From: Malachius bipustulatus
Lineage: Eukaryota > Arthropoda > Insecta > Coleoptera > Melyridae
DNA: 64,000 bases
Direction: 5' to 3'
NCBI GenBank assembly: GCA_910589415.1
Contig: OU342635.1
Location: 36,110,929-36,174,928, forward strand
Positions 11,868 to 23,841 of the stretch are shown here, one piece after another (position 1 is the first letter of the stretch; every line of letters starts with the position of its first letter). Below the pieces are notes generated by a model. That model searched no databases and had not been told where the DNA came from. It saw only the letters and a list, made by a program, of their open reading frames with translations. Made by a program: the position numbers and the translations under genes.

Positions 11868-12512
11868 TTTCTTGTTGAATTGGGTAATGTTAACTTTCAG
11901 TGTATATTAATACTAATATAAATTTTCACTATTTTGTGTATACGCAATCAGCCTTCATGACATTAAGAGACTTACTACGGTAAAATATTAAAAATATTCC
12001 CTTTTTTAGCGAACTGTGAGGTGTATTTTAGTAAATCGGTATTTAATTTCAAGATTGACTACGTACACCTGCCATATTTATAATTAATATTTTCAGATTC
12101 AGATAGCTGTCACTCATTGAGTCAATGTCAGAAGTCGTGTAGTGTACAGCATCGACTTTTGACACTAACACCTGTGACTAACACGGAGTGACATTAAAAA
12201 GAGAACACAACGAAAAAATTAACATTCTAATCATTTAAATGACATTATAAAGTGATTTTTTAGTTTCGAGAATAAACATTTAGCATCCAACAGCTAGATG
12301 TCCTAACATTAATAATAATAATCCTCAAAATCTTGAGTTCATTGAACAATGTTGTTTAGGGACTCTAACTCAACCTCCTGTTTCATCTGTTTACTCGGTG
12401 GCACCGAAAGTACGTATTGTCATTTGTCTAGTCGTCTTACAAGTGACATTGGACTATTGACATAGGATCACGGACATTATAAATTATTCTAGACTACCTA
12501 TTATTAAGTAGG
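11868..12512. other. ERp44 5' flank
   Basis: The stretch holds the presumed ERp44 promoter and 5' UTR. No TATA box or other element stands out, and no second gene is visible. Confidence 0.4.
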
Positions 12513-12514
12513 TA

Positions 12515-14374
12515 CAGCTTGACAAGAATATCTTGGCGGTTGTTAAAGGAGAGAGAGGTCCTAGAACGAGACAGAAAATCACCCCCACCACCTTATCTGT
12601 TTTAGTACATTCCATGTAATAAATAATAAATTTTGTAAAATGTTGATACTTAACATTTAAATTTTATTATGAACTAGAAGCTAATTTGGCTGCGTTCAAT
12701 TAATATGAAAAAATGAAAATCTAAAATAAACACGGGAGTTTTAGTTAGAATTATTTAATTATTACTATCATCATATAATATATTTAATTATCACTATCAG
12801 AACAGATCTCTTCGTCACTATCATTATATCTTCATCGTCGTTAATGCCTCCCAGTTGAATAATTAGATCCCCCACTATAATATACATAGCTCCTTCTCTG
12901 GCCATTAACTCGTTCTCAATTTTTTTGTTGGTTGAATGGTCACACTTGGCATTCCACTGCTCAGCCGTATAACCACAAAAAAACTCGTCATATAAATTCT
13001 GTACATTTTCAAACTTTTGGGTGATATTTCTGTCTGCCACATAGTGCTTCATATCCGCCCAAACCAACTCGATAGGATTGAGATCTGCGGTGGTAAGGAG
13101 GCAGTCGCAAAACATCATGTCTTCTCATAATTTCATCAATTTCGTAGGTTTTGGAATTCGGCTTATTCGCTTTGATGAGGTCATACAATAATTCTGGTTT
13201 ATGGAAATCCGTATTAAATGGTATTTGCTTTTGTTGTAACCACTGCTGCATATCTGATTTTCTTGAAGCAGAGTTAGGTGGTTTATCTAGCTGCACATTA
13301 TGATATGGCGCGTTGTCAATCACAAGTACGCTGTGAGGCGGTAAATTTGGAATAAGCTTGGTTTCCATCCATTTTTTGTAGTTGGAATAATTCATATCGT
13401 CGTGATAGTCTCCACTCTTCGTCTTCGACTTAAATCGCACGTAAGCATTAAGGAATAAAATCAGTTTCTCCAACCGCGTGAATGATTACCATCCGTTGTC
13501 CTTTGGAGGCGGGTTGCGACAAAACTTCTCCACTGGCGTCGCTCCACGCTTTTTGATGAGCATGAGAAGAATGGATATATATTTTATCCATGTACACATG
13601 TGTACATGGATATGGTTATTTCTACCTTCGGCTCTATAATTTCTCATCCTTCTAAGAAAATTAAGACGCAAATATCGCACTTCTTGCTTTTCCATCAAAA
13701 TTTTTCTATTAGTTCTTGTTTTTCTCCACTGAAAGCCCATCAGTTTATGGATAACCTTTCTGACACTTTTCCTTGATCCATTTGCTCGTTATCTTTTGTA
13801 AATTTTGCAGTGATCCTCTTGAGCGTTGGAGTAATTTTTTCGGTTGTATGAAAATTGTGTATAATTCGACGCAGTAAACATTGATCAAAGTCATCCAAGT
13901 TGGTTTTTGTTGCTAATTTAGTTATTTTTTACCAGAAGTAAATTTATCCGTTTGGCCATCGATGATTCTGCTTGTTTCCACCACTATCCTTTGAACAGTC
14001 CGTTCACTAATGTCTGTCGCAGCAGCAACCCGTTTTTGAACTTGATTAATTGGTAAAATAGGACCAAGTATTTTTAGATTCACCAAGAAAATATTTATAA
14101 ACGTTATTAATAATTTCACGGCTTTAACCGGAAAGGGTTTTATTAGCAACTTAGCTTTTAAAATTTGACATTTCAAAAGCTTGCACTACGTTTGCAATAA
14201 TTAACTGTCACAAACATAATAAAATATAAACGTCAAGTATCAATGTCAAAACATTGTTCAAAATTTATTACATGGAATGTACTAAAACAGATAAGCAGGT
14301 GGTGGGGTGATTTTCTGTCTCGTTCTAGGACCTCTCTCTCCTTTAACAACCGCCAAGATATTCTTGTCGAGCAG
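12515..14374 (-). mobile_element. IS630/Tc1-mariner-type transposon, degenerate
   Basis: Inverted repeats of about 100 bases (CAGCTTGACAAGAATATC and CTGCTCGACAAGAATATC at the two ends) are flanked by TA at 12513-12514 and 14375-14376. The transposase is on the minus strand in at least three frames. Head: TDISERTVQRIVVE (helix-turn-helix), about 14176-13922. Middle: GDYHDDMNYSNYKKWM and VIDNAPYHNV, 13473-13009. End: DLNPIELVWADMKHYV, about 13090. The aspartates and final glutamate of the DDE triad are visible in VIDNAPYH and NPIELVW, but frameshifts make it inactive. The long gap between the last two catalytic blocks (about 80 residues) differs from classic DD34D/E elements. Confidence 0.82.
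12771..14176 (-). pseudogene. Transposase remnant of the 12515-14374 element
   Basis: The reading frame steps between 14176-13922, 13740-13486, 13473-13009 and 13118-12771 follow the protein order head, basic linker, catalytic core and C-terminus. The frame must shift near 13115, where LRLPPYH joins DLNPIELVW. The tail (DDEDIMIVTKRS) is acidic. It resembles transposases common in arthropod genomes. Confidence 0.75.
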
Positions 14375-14407
14375 TACTTGTATCTTGTATGCATGATTCA
14401 AGATACA

Positions 14408-14520
14408 AGACGTATAGTTTGTCCAGTGAGTGTTGTCTGTTGTGATAGGAGTGTTGTAAGGAATAAGGATACATCATCTCGTTATATTTCTTACTCCTTC
14501 TATTGCATTGCAATAGAATT
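14408..14520 (+). repeat. Partial copy of the 8225-9072 MITE end
   Basis: TAGTTTGTCCAGTGAGTGTT and the following GATACATCATCTC and TTTCTTACTCCTTCTAT match the left end of the MITE at 8225. The other end is not found nearby. Confidence 0.6.
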
Positions 14521-14760
14521 TGATACGATTTTTTTTATATCATTCCTACATAATTTCGTATGCTAGCAAACTATAATAACAAAGATATCTCTAAATTTTC
14601 CATTCGTTTTTCTTGCATGAATCTCACACCCGCTTATTAACATCGCACAACAAACCATTTTTGCCGTCAGATAGTCAGCTACTCAAGTCAAACTAATTAA
14701 AATTACTGCAATATCTACAACCGTCGAAATAAGCTAATAAATCGCGATTTACCGTTGTAA

Positions 14761-15480
14761 CGCCGTGTCCTAGCTGCATCCGGGGACTGCGTTGCGTGCG
14801 ATGCGGGGAACGCACGCAACCCAAAATCGCACGGGAAATTTTGAGTGTGTCCTAACTGAATGCGTGCGGTTCGTGCGAGAAAATGGTTTCCAATCCAACT
14901 ATTTCTGGTGCAGCTTCAGATAAAATACGTTTTAATTTGGAAACCAGTATAGGTTGTTGGAACTTGAAAGATTAAAAAAATCACAGAAAGAAACATGTTA
15001 CTTAAGAGAAAGAAACAATAAGACGCAAGTAATCTATAGAAATAGGTATAGATTTGATAGATAAATAAATAGAAGGTACTGAGGTTAAATAAAAATAGGT
15101 CTACAATAGAAGTTAATAGACCTCATACTTACTTTAAAACCTAAATTCGCGACATTTTCACACTCCCAGTGTACCTTGACTCTTGTTCTTGTAAAATAGA
15201 TTTCTCTTATTGCACAAAATGTTTCGCTTTGGCACGAAGGCAATCGAAATTCAAAAAAGTTCCTGCCCGCCGTAAAAATAGCAAGATTTTGACAGATGAA
15301 AATACTAAATATTTTAATTTAAAACAATGCGTGCGTTGCGGTGTCGTTTAATCGTACGACTTTTGCGGGCAACGCGTCTACTGAGGACACTGCTTTGCAT
15401 GTGTTTTATTTTAATCGTTCCCCGCAACGCACGCACGCAACGCACGCAACGCAGTCCCCGGATGCAGCTAGGACGCGGCG
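14761..15480. mobile_element. PIF/Harbinger-like MITE (720 bp)
   Basis: The ends CGCCGTGTCCTAGCTGCATC and CGCCGCGTCCTAGCTGCATC (reverse complement of the right end) form inverted repeats of about 50 bases. They are followed by repeated GCGTTGCGTGCG units. The element is flanked by TAA on both sides (14758-14760 and 15481-15483), the 3-base duplication typical of PIF/Harbinger. Small frames inside come from the repeats. Confidence 0.7.
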
Positions 15481-15922
15481 TAATCATTATACCCCCGAAC
15501 CGTATAATTATGTATATCTGTCACCTGACTGACGTCACAGGCTGCGCGCTGACATATTCCTTGTTTATCTGTATCATGTATGCTTGTATGGTGAATTTAA
15601 AAAGCTGTTTAATAAAATTAATCCCATTATCAGATCATAATTTTTATTATGAATAAAAATAAAAGCATCACATCCAACAGCGCCCTTTGAATATTTTATT
15701 TGAAAAAAAGTTATTACAAACGCTCAGATGAGCTCATAGAAAAGGGGCACTGTTGCGTTGAAAGTAGATTTTTTCTGGATTTTATGCCGGTTTTGAGGAA
15801 ATATCAATTATTCTTGGTCGGGCGAGTGCATTTCCATGGGATTCCCCGACTCTTATTATTGGTAGGGAGATGGTGACAAAAATGCCTCGTATCTCCCAAA
15901 TGAGAAGAAAAGCAGAAATTTA

Positions 15923-16631
15923 TACAGGGTGTTCTACAAGCTCTATGACAAACTTTGACAGATGGTAGGTTGCTTGATTTTAAACATATTTTTTTTAATA
16001 AACATATGGGTCCGATTCGTTTTTGTTTAGAAGTTACAAGCATTTCTTAGAACACGACCTTTTAGAGTTTATTGATGACGTGCAACTCAATATTATTCAA
16101 AATATGTGGTATCAGCATGAACGGTGCACCACCGCACATAGAGGAAGACAAGTTGCTGCTTGGCTAAATGAACATTTCACGAATAAATGGATAGGTCAAG
16201 GAGGTCCAATATCATGGCCACCTCGTTCTCCCGATCTGAATCCTCTGGATTTTTATTTATGTGGACACATGAAGCAGCTGGTCTACCATGTTGAAATCGC
16301 TACCCATCAGCAGTTACTTGAAAGAATTCAAGATGCAGCTAACCAAATAAGAAATGATCCAAATCTCATTCTTCGAGTGACCGAATCTTTAGTTCGTCGA
16401 TGTGAGGCTTGCATTCAAGCTGAGGGTGGACATTTCGAACAATTTTTATAGTCTTAAGTTTTGTGATTATCATTTAATTTAAATTTTTATTGTTGATTGT
16501 TAATAAAGGTTAAATGCTTGTAACTTCTAAACAAAAACGAATCGGACCCATGTTTATTAAAAAAATATGTTTAAAATCAAGCAACCTACCATCTGTCAAA
16601 GTTTGTCATAGAGCTTGTAGAACACCCTGTA
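15923..16631 (+). mobile_element. Internally deleted mariner-like element (709 bp)
   Basis: Inverted repeats of about 120 bases begin TACAGGGTGTTCTACAAGCT at both ends, flanked by TA. Between them is only the C-terminal half of a transposase. Confidence 0.8.
16023..16451 (+). pseudogene. C-terminal half of a mariner-like transposase
   Basis: The 142-residue frame starts directly at the inverted repeat, so the DNA-binding half and first catalytic aspartate are deleted. It retains DLLEFIDDVQLNIIQNMW, GPISWPPRSPDLNPLDF and YLCGHMKQLVYHVE. The block normally reading QxDGAPAH is QHERCTTAH here, so the second catalytic aspartate is replaced. It is non-functional. Confidence 0.82.
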
Positions 16632-18369
16632 TAGTTCGAGTCCCCTTCTCAAAATTCATCTTGTCAAGTAGGGATCTAACGCGTTGCGATGAGCGGCTAC
16701 CCCTTTTACTCAGATCCGCCCGAACAATTTCAAAAAGTATCTACCATTTGGATGAAAATCACTGGAGGGCATCTAGGCAACCCCCTTAATCGAGGGAAAA
16801 TATTTACTTTCAATTTGCTCCTTGCCGTAACCTCCAGTACGTACAATAATAATTAAAAAGACACAAATTCTGAAAAAAAAAGTGGAAAAAAAATGGACGC
16901 TGAAGTGACCCAGATTGCCTTTACAAAAATGTCAATGCGCATGTTATGTCAATGCGCATGTTAAAATCGAAAACGTAGAATTTCTACCATTCACTGATAT
17001 TCTGTGTATTCGATATGTCAGTTGTCAAGCTTTCAAACCAAGAAACGTCAGATGTCATTTTAGTCCGCCAATGGATGTCCGGCCTCGTTGCTTTGGAAAA
17101 CATGAAAACAACGTGTTTTTCAGATCACTTTTATTTGAATGGTCGAATAAGGACTCGAAGGTACACCTCGATTTATTACTAGATAGTCTGCCAAGGTCAT
17201 ATTTGTTTACACTACGTTGTAACATCGAACTTTATGACACTAAAAATGACAGTTAGAATTTGAAGGTTATTAAAGGGATCAAATGAAAATGTTTGACATT
17301 ATGAAGACGCAAAAACAATAAATTTAATAATCGATCACAACATTGCCCTGGCTTTGTTGTCAAGTTCTTTATTAAAAGTAACAGATTTTTTTCTGTTTAC
17401 ATCTGTCAGTTTTGAGACTTAATTTCTAATTTTATAAAATAAAATAAAAATTAACGAAAGTAATAGAGATTATCTTATTAGATCAAGCAAAATGCCAAAG
17501 TAGGTACCTATCTAAGTAAAGAAGCCAAAAAGATGATAGCAAATATTTGATTCAACATCCGGATCGTCTTATTAGTCCTTCTGCAGTTGTAAGTTCTACA
17601 TTATTATAAGATGCTACCTATTATTCAGATACGTGACATGTTGACTTACCGGCAATCGTTAATTGAAGAATATGGAAATGATTAACTTCCTTTGCATATC
17701 TACTCTTTAGGAGAAGAAGAATGAGAAGTGAAAGAACGAAATATATACCTCAACATTCTGAAGTTTTACCTTATGTCTGCAGTCTGAATTTAATCCTTTT
17801 ATCTAACAATGATGCTGTTGTATGCAAACCTATTCTAATTTTCAAAATCAAATATTACTCGAAATATTATAAGGTAAAAGTGGTAATACTTATTATTATT
17901 ATAAGCATTTCATTACATATATTGTACCTATTACCTAAATACCTATATAGCTACTAAAAAAAAGGGTTTAGGTACAAACTGCGTAGGAATATTAAAGTAA
18001 AGAAATAAGAAATAATTTATGGAATTGATTTGTTATGATTATGAATAATTTTTAAATTATCAACTGTCAAGTTTTGCATTAATTTAATTTGTATTTTGAG
18101 TACTATCCAATAAAATGCGTTCCTTCTTCACAAATAAGTAGATATACTTATTATTTTCTAGCCTATTATGAATTAACACCAGCTATAAATGCTATAATCA
18201 AAAGAAAACTTACTTCTTATTTTCAAATAAACAAAAATTGTTAATGTAATAAATTTTGTCTAATATTCTGTGATTCCTCATCCTCATTGCACCTACAAAA
18301 TTCGAGATCTGACATCGATGCTGAAATTTCATGTGACCTTGGTAGACTATCTATAGAAATTAATCAACG
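16632..18369. other. AT-rich stretch without recognised gene
   Basis: A 113-residue frame at 16915-17256 has no recognised motif. The rest is low-complexity A/T. No repeat ends were identified. Confidence 0.4.
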
Positions 18370-19370
18370 TGTAGCACAAATACGCTAAAATAATAATACC
18401 GGACACTCCTATACCTATAGCATTGCAACAGGTTGCGTCCATTTTAGCAGCGCCGCCAAGCATGAACTGGGGACACTAAAAATTAAATTTGGTGAAACAT
18501 AGCGGGAGTTTTAAATATCAACGCTGAATAGAAAAGCTCTTAAAATTAATTAGACGGAATAGATGGAGGAAATTGGGACGAAGAATTATAATACAACAAT
18601 AAACAACAAAGTTTTCAATATGTTTATTATATTAACAATAATCACTACTATTACACACAATATTATTAATATATTTAGGTAGGTATATTTCAAAAAGATT
18701 GAATCGCTATATACCTAAGTGTAAGCCTTTTATTTGCCGCAATTCCAATTAATGTGCTTCCTTGCAGTTTTAAAGGTCTATTATTTGCTGGATTAACAAA
18801 ATTTTCCTCTTTGAAATGATCAGTAGGTACAAAATAATATGGTGAGAAATCGGCTTCGACACTCCACACTTTTTCAAAATTTCGTCACTCATCGATGTTA
18901 TTATAACCATTGCTTGTTCCTATTTCCATCAGCATAGTTATAAAATATTAATAAGTTTATTTACGCGTCTTCTAAAGTTAACTTTATACATAATTCTTTA
19001 TTCCTGCTTGGAACACCGTGGAAAGATCTGGACATGCTTAACAATCCATAGTCGGAGCAACCGCACACAGCTACTGCACACAGCACATATTTTCCAGACA
19101 TAATACCTATGTTCACTTTAATACAGCGGTACATTATAAATGCCTATTTAACTGGTACCCAACAAAATTATCTGCTGATATAATGCTTTGAGAGTAACTT
19201 TAAATTGAAATTATACTTGAAACTAAAACGTTCAATTACTAATGACAAATTATTAATAATTATGATTGACTGCAGCTGTCAAAAACCGTGAAAAGTTACC
19301 TAACTTTGAATTTAAAAACAGCTTTAGTGTCCCCAGTTCCTGCATGAGGGCGCTGTAAAAATGGACGGAG

Positions 19371-19821
19371 TAGGGAACCTGTATTACCGCTTTACTAGGG
19401 TAGCGCATTCTCATTCTCACAAAAAGTTGGGAAAAAAGTTGGGAATGTCAAATTTGACTTCATAAACGTCAGATTTTACATGAACGTACAACTGTCTAAA
19501 AATTCACATAATTTGTTATTAAGTCCGCGTATTAAAACGTATTTTTCCCAGTAACTACGTGTTAGATACTAAAGTCGACAGCTTCGTAGATCCTATAAAC
19601 CCGTAATTTTGTTTTTAATACCCACTGAAAGAGGATTATCGATTTCTATTCGTGTTATTATTTTGCTTCATTTTTCAAACTTCGCTTTTTTCCACTTGAT
19701 ACCTACGCCTGTGACCAAATGTGCCAAAAATATGACATCCAGCTGTTCAAACATAACCGTGTTTAGTAAACGTCAAAAAGTGAATGCGCTACCCTAGTAA
19801 AACGGTAATGCAGGTTCCCTA
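19371..19821 (+). mobile_element. 451-bp hAT-like MITE, copy 1
   Basis: The ends are TAGGGAACCTGTATTACCG and TAGGGAACCTGCATTACCG (reverse complement of the right end). The 8-base duplication GGACGGAG precedes it at 19363-19370. The second half of the right duplication was displaced to 20415-20422 by a later insertion. No transposase is present. Confidence 0.85.
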
Positions 19822-19825
19822 GGAC

Positions 19826-20410
19826 CATAGAGATAGAATAGAGAGGAGACGACATGACGTGACACAAATGGGATCAGGTCCGCCATATTGATACCACTTT
19901 TATGTCAAACTTATGTTATGACATAAGTGAACGCTTTTTATTGAATTTCATTTGATTTAAGGACTGTCTTTAAGATCTTTGGTGTTAAATTGAAAAGCCA
20001 AAGATGGTTTCTTGTGCAGTTCGTACCTGCTGTAGTAGAGACTGCACTGATAAAAAAAAACGTCCGGAATAACATTCCATAGGTAAGTATCAACAATATA
20101 CAGGACCGTACCTACTTGCATAGTACACTAAAAATCTAAAATTGAAAATGACCATGATTATTTGCCGGATATTTTATATTCTTTTATTGACTTGAAAAAC
20201 ACAAAAGGTCTGCAATATCCATCTGAAGACGTGTTAAAAATATGTATGAAATGTGAGAAACATTTTTATTTATGAAAATTTTGCAAATAAAAATTAAGTC
20301 TGACCCTGTCGAGTCGCCATATTGTTACTCCTATAAGCTCCACCCACTGATGCCGTTTTTTAATGTACTATTAGGTGATCATAGCGGCTCCTCTCTATTA
20401 TATCTCTATG
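19826..20410 (+). mobile_element. 585-bp P-like element remnant with THAP start and transposase tail motif
   Basis: The ends CATAGAGATAGAATAGAG and CATAGAGATATAATAGAG (reverse complement of right) start with CA, as in P elements. They are flanked by perfect 8-base duplications CCTAGGAC (19818-19825 and 20411-20418). At 20004 a frame starts MVSCAVRTCCSRDCTDKKKR, as THAP domains begin, and stops. At about 20190-20275 the sequence GLQYPSEDVLKICMKCEKHF resembles a conserved segment of P-type (THAP9-like) transposases. It looks like an internally deleted P relative. Confidence 0.68.
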
Positions 20411-21595
20411 CCTAGGACGGAGGTTTTGAGAGGAAGTGACCGGTATTAATATTTTAAGGTATTTGGGTAGCAGCAACACCTCCTAGAAACAAGGCCTGAA
20501 AGCAGATTCAAAATGGCCGCCACATTAGGCTAGCACCAAATACCTTAAAATATAATACCGGACACTTCCTCTCAAAACCTCCGTCCATTTTTACAGCGCC
20601 CTCATGCAGGAACTGGGGCCACTATAAGCTGTTTTTAAATTCAAAGTTAGGTAACTTTTCACGGTTTTTGACAGCTGCAGTCAATGATAATTAATTATTA
20701 TTAATAATTTGTCATTAGTAATTATTATTGAACGTTTTAGTTTCAAGTATAATTTCAATTTAAAGTTACTCTCAAAGCATTATATCAGCGGATAATTTTG
20801 TTGCGTACCTACGCAGTTAAATAGGCATTTATAATGTACCGCTGTATTAAAGTGAACATAATGTCTGGAAAATATGTGCTGTGTGCTGTGTGCGGTTGCA
20901 TTATGGATTGTTAAGCATGTCCAGATCTTTCCACTGTGTTCCAAGCAGGAATAAAGAATTATGTATAAAGTTAACTTTAGAAGCCGCGTAAATAAACTTA
21001 TTAATATTTTATAACTATGCTGATGGAAATAGGAACAAGAAATAGGTTATAATAACATCGATGAGTGACGAAATTTTGAAAAAGTGTGGAGTGTCGAAGC
21101 CGATTTCTCACCATATTATTTTGTACCTACTGATCATTTCAAAGAGGAAAATTTTGTTAATCCAGCAAATAATAGACCTTTAAAACTGCAAGGGAGCACA
21201 TTGCGGCAAATAAAAGGCTTACACTTAGGTATATATAGCGATTCAATCTTTTTGAAATATTCATACCTAAAGATATTAATAATATTGTGTGTAATAGTAG
21301 TAAATTATTGTTAATATAATAAACATATTTAAAACTTTGTTGTTTATTGTTGTATTATAATTCTTCGTCCCATTTCCTCCGTCTATTCCGTCTAATTAAT
21401 TTTAAGGGCTTTTCTATTCAGCGTTGATATTTAAAACTCCCGCTATGTTTCACCAAATTTAATTTTTAGTGGTCCCAGTTCATGCTTGGCGGCGCTGTTA
21501 AAATGGACGCAACCTGTTGCAATGCTATAGGCAAATACGTTAAAATATTAATACCGGACACTCCTATACCTATAGCATTGCAACAGGTTGCGTCC

Positions 21596-22046
21596 TAGGG
21601 AACCTGTATTACCGCTTTACTAGGGTAGCGCATTCTCATTCTCACAAAAAGTTGGGAAAAAAGTTGGGAATGTCAAATTTGACTTCATAAACGTCAGATT
21701 TTCCATGAACGTACAACTGTCTAAAAATTCACATAATTTGTTATTAAGTCCGTGTATTAAAACGTATTTTTCTCAGTAACTACGTGTTAGATACTAAAGT
21801 CGACAGCTTCGTAGATCCTATAAACTCGTAATTTAGTTTTTAATACCCACTGAAAGAGGATTATCGATTTATATTCGTGTTATTATTTTGTTTCATTTTT
21901 CAAACTTCGCTTTTTTCCACTTGATACCTACGCCTGTGACCAAATGTGCCAAAAATATGACATCCAGCTGTTCAAACATAACCGTGTTTAGTAAACGTCA
22001 AAAAGTGAATGCGCTACCCTAGTAAAACGGTAATGCAGGTTCCCTA
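21596..22046 (+). mobile_element. 451-bp hAT-like MITE, copy 2
   Basis: It has the same ends as copy 1 and perfect 8-base duplications TTGCGTCC at 21588-21595 and 22047-22054. Confidence 0.88.
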
Positions 22047-22997
22047 TTGCGTCCACTTTAGCAGCGCCACCAAGCATGAACTGGGGCCACTAAAAATTAA
22101 ATTTGGTGAAACATAGCGGGAGTTTTAAATATCAACGCTGAATAGAAAAGCCCTTAAAATTAATTAGACGGAATAGACGGAGGAAATTGGGACGAAGAAT
22201 TATAATACAACAATAAACAACAAAGATTTCAATATGTTTATTATATTAACAATAATTAACTACTATTACACACAATATTATTAATATCTTTAGGTATGAA
22301 TATTTCAAAAAGATTGAATCGCTATAAATATACCTAAGTGTAAACCTTTTATTTGCCGCAATTCCAATAATGTGCTCCCTTGCAGTTTTAAAGGTCTATT
22401 ATTTGCTGGATTAACAAAATTTTCCTCTTTGAAATGATCAGTAGGTACAAAATAATATATGGTGAGAAATCGGCTTCGGCACTCCACACTTTTTCAAAAT
22501 TTCGTCATTCATCGATGTTATTATAACCTATTTCTTGTTCCTATTTCCATCAGCATAGTTATAAAATATTAATAAGTTTATTTACGCGTCTTCTAAAGTT
22601 AACTTTATATACATAATTCTTTATTCCTGCTTGGAACACCGTGGAAAGATCTGGACATGCTTAACAATCCATAGTTGGAGCAACCGCACACAGCACACAG
22701 CACATATTTTCCAGACATTATGTTCACTTTAATACAGCGGTACATTATAAATGCCTATTTAACTGCGTACGCAACAAAATTATCCGCTGATATATAATGC
22801 TTTGAGAGTAACTTTAAATTGAAATTATACTTGAAACTAAAACGTTCAATAATTACTATAATGACAAATTATTAATAATAATTAATTATCATTGACTGCA
22901 GCTGTCAAAAACCGTGAAAAGTTACCTAACTTTGAATTCAAAAACAGCTTATAGTGGCCCCAGTTCCTGCATGAGGGCGCTGTAAAAATGGACGGAG

Positions 22998-23448
22998 TAG
23001 GGAACCTGCATTACCGTTTTACTAGGGTAGCGCATTCACTTTTTGACGTTTACTAAGCACGGTTATGTTTGAACAGCTGGATGTCATATTTTTGGCACAT
23101 TTGGTCACAGACGTAGATATCAAGTGGAAAAAAGCGAAGTTTGAAAAATGAAACAAAATAATAACACGAATAGAAATCGATAATCCTCTTTCAGTGGGTA
23201 TTAAAAACAAAATTACGGGTTTATAGGATCTACGAAGCTGTATACTTTAGTATCTAACACGTAGTTACTGAGAAAAATACGTTTTAATACGCGGACTTAA
23301 TAACAAATTATGTGAATTTTTAGACAGTTGTACGTTCATGGAAAATCTGACGTTTATGAAGTCAAATTTGACATTCCCAACTTTTTTCCCAACTTTTTGT
23401 GAGAATGAGAATGCGCTACCCTAGTAAAGCGGTAATACAGGTTCCCTA
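22998..23448 (-). mobile_element. 451-bp hAT-like MITE, copy 3 (inverted)
   Basis: It has the same length and ends, in reverse orientation, with perfect 8-base duplications GGACGGAG at 22990-22997 and 23449-23456. Confidence 0.88.
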
Positions 23449-23841
23449 GGACGGAGGTTTTGAGAGGAAGTGTCCGGTATTATATTTTAAGGTATTTGCT
23501 ATAGGTATAGGAGTGTCCGGTATTAATATTTTAACGTATTTGCTAGCACTGCTAGCAGGTTACGGTTGTCATCTGCTTGTTATTGAATTGATTATAATAA
23601 TATTTTAATTTAATACTGCTCAAGATGAAATATTCAGAAAAATGTTTTAATGTAATAATTATTAATTATAATTTGTTGGTTTAGTCATATTATTATAAGA
23701 TTCCTAAAAATAAATCAATAATGGAAATAAGAAATAATAAGAAAGGTATAGGTAGGTAACCTATAACACTTACATTATGGATCAGCATAGTTTTGGGTCT
23801 TGGGACTCTTGGGTATCATTTGGATGGTATCACACAAATTA

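Larger units (their letters stand above)
18377..20465 (-). mobile_element. P-like element copy B1, carrying a hAT-like MITE and a second P-like MITE
   Basis: The terminal inverted repeats are about 31 bases (CAAATACGCTAAAATAATAA left; reverse complement of the right end CAAATACCTTAAAATATTAA). Flanks TGTAGCA and GGTAGCA fit a 7-base duplication with one change. Without its inserts the element is about 1.04 kb. On the minus strand it reads MSGKYVLCAV, then CGCSDYG and SFHGVPSRNKELCIKL, the zinc-binding and FHxxP landmarks of a THAP domain. FVPTDHFKEENFVNPANN further on resembles the THAP C-terminus. Inserts: MITE at 19371-19821 and P-like MITE at 19826-20410. Confidence 0.72.
21532..23498 (-). 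mobile_element. P-like element copy B3, inserted in B2, carrying two MITEs
   Basis: It is flanked by CTATAGG on both sides (21525-21531 and 23499-23505). Removing the two 451-bp MITEs and their duplications leaves about 1.05 kb, the same size as B1 and B2. The minus strand holds the THAP-like segment FVPTDHFKEENFVNPANNRP (22487-22305). Confidence 0.75.
20537..23542 (+). mobile_element. P-like element copy B2, split by copy B3
   Basis: B2 lies in inverted orientation to B1, with perfect flanking CTAGCAC (20530-20536 and 23543-23549). Its THAP remnant starts MSGKYVLCAVCGCIMDC at 20861 and stops. The later block VEADFSPYYFVPTDHFKEE follows at about 21084. Copy B3 is inserted near its right end at CTATAGG. 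Confidence 0.72.

Noticed and set aside
15327..15656. Arginine- and threonine-rich frames of 63-109 residues
   Set aside because: They are generated by GCGTTGCGTGCG subterminal repeats of the Harbinger-like MITE.
17721..17957. 78-residue frame with hydrophobic end
   Set aside because: It is an isolated frame in AT-rich DNA with isoleucine/tyrosine-rich composition and no motif.
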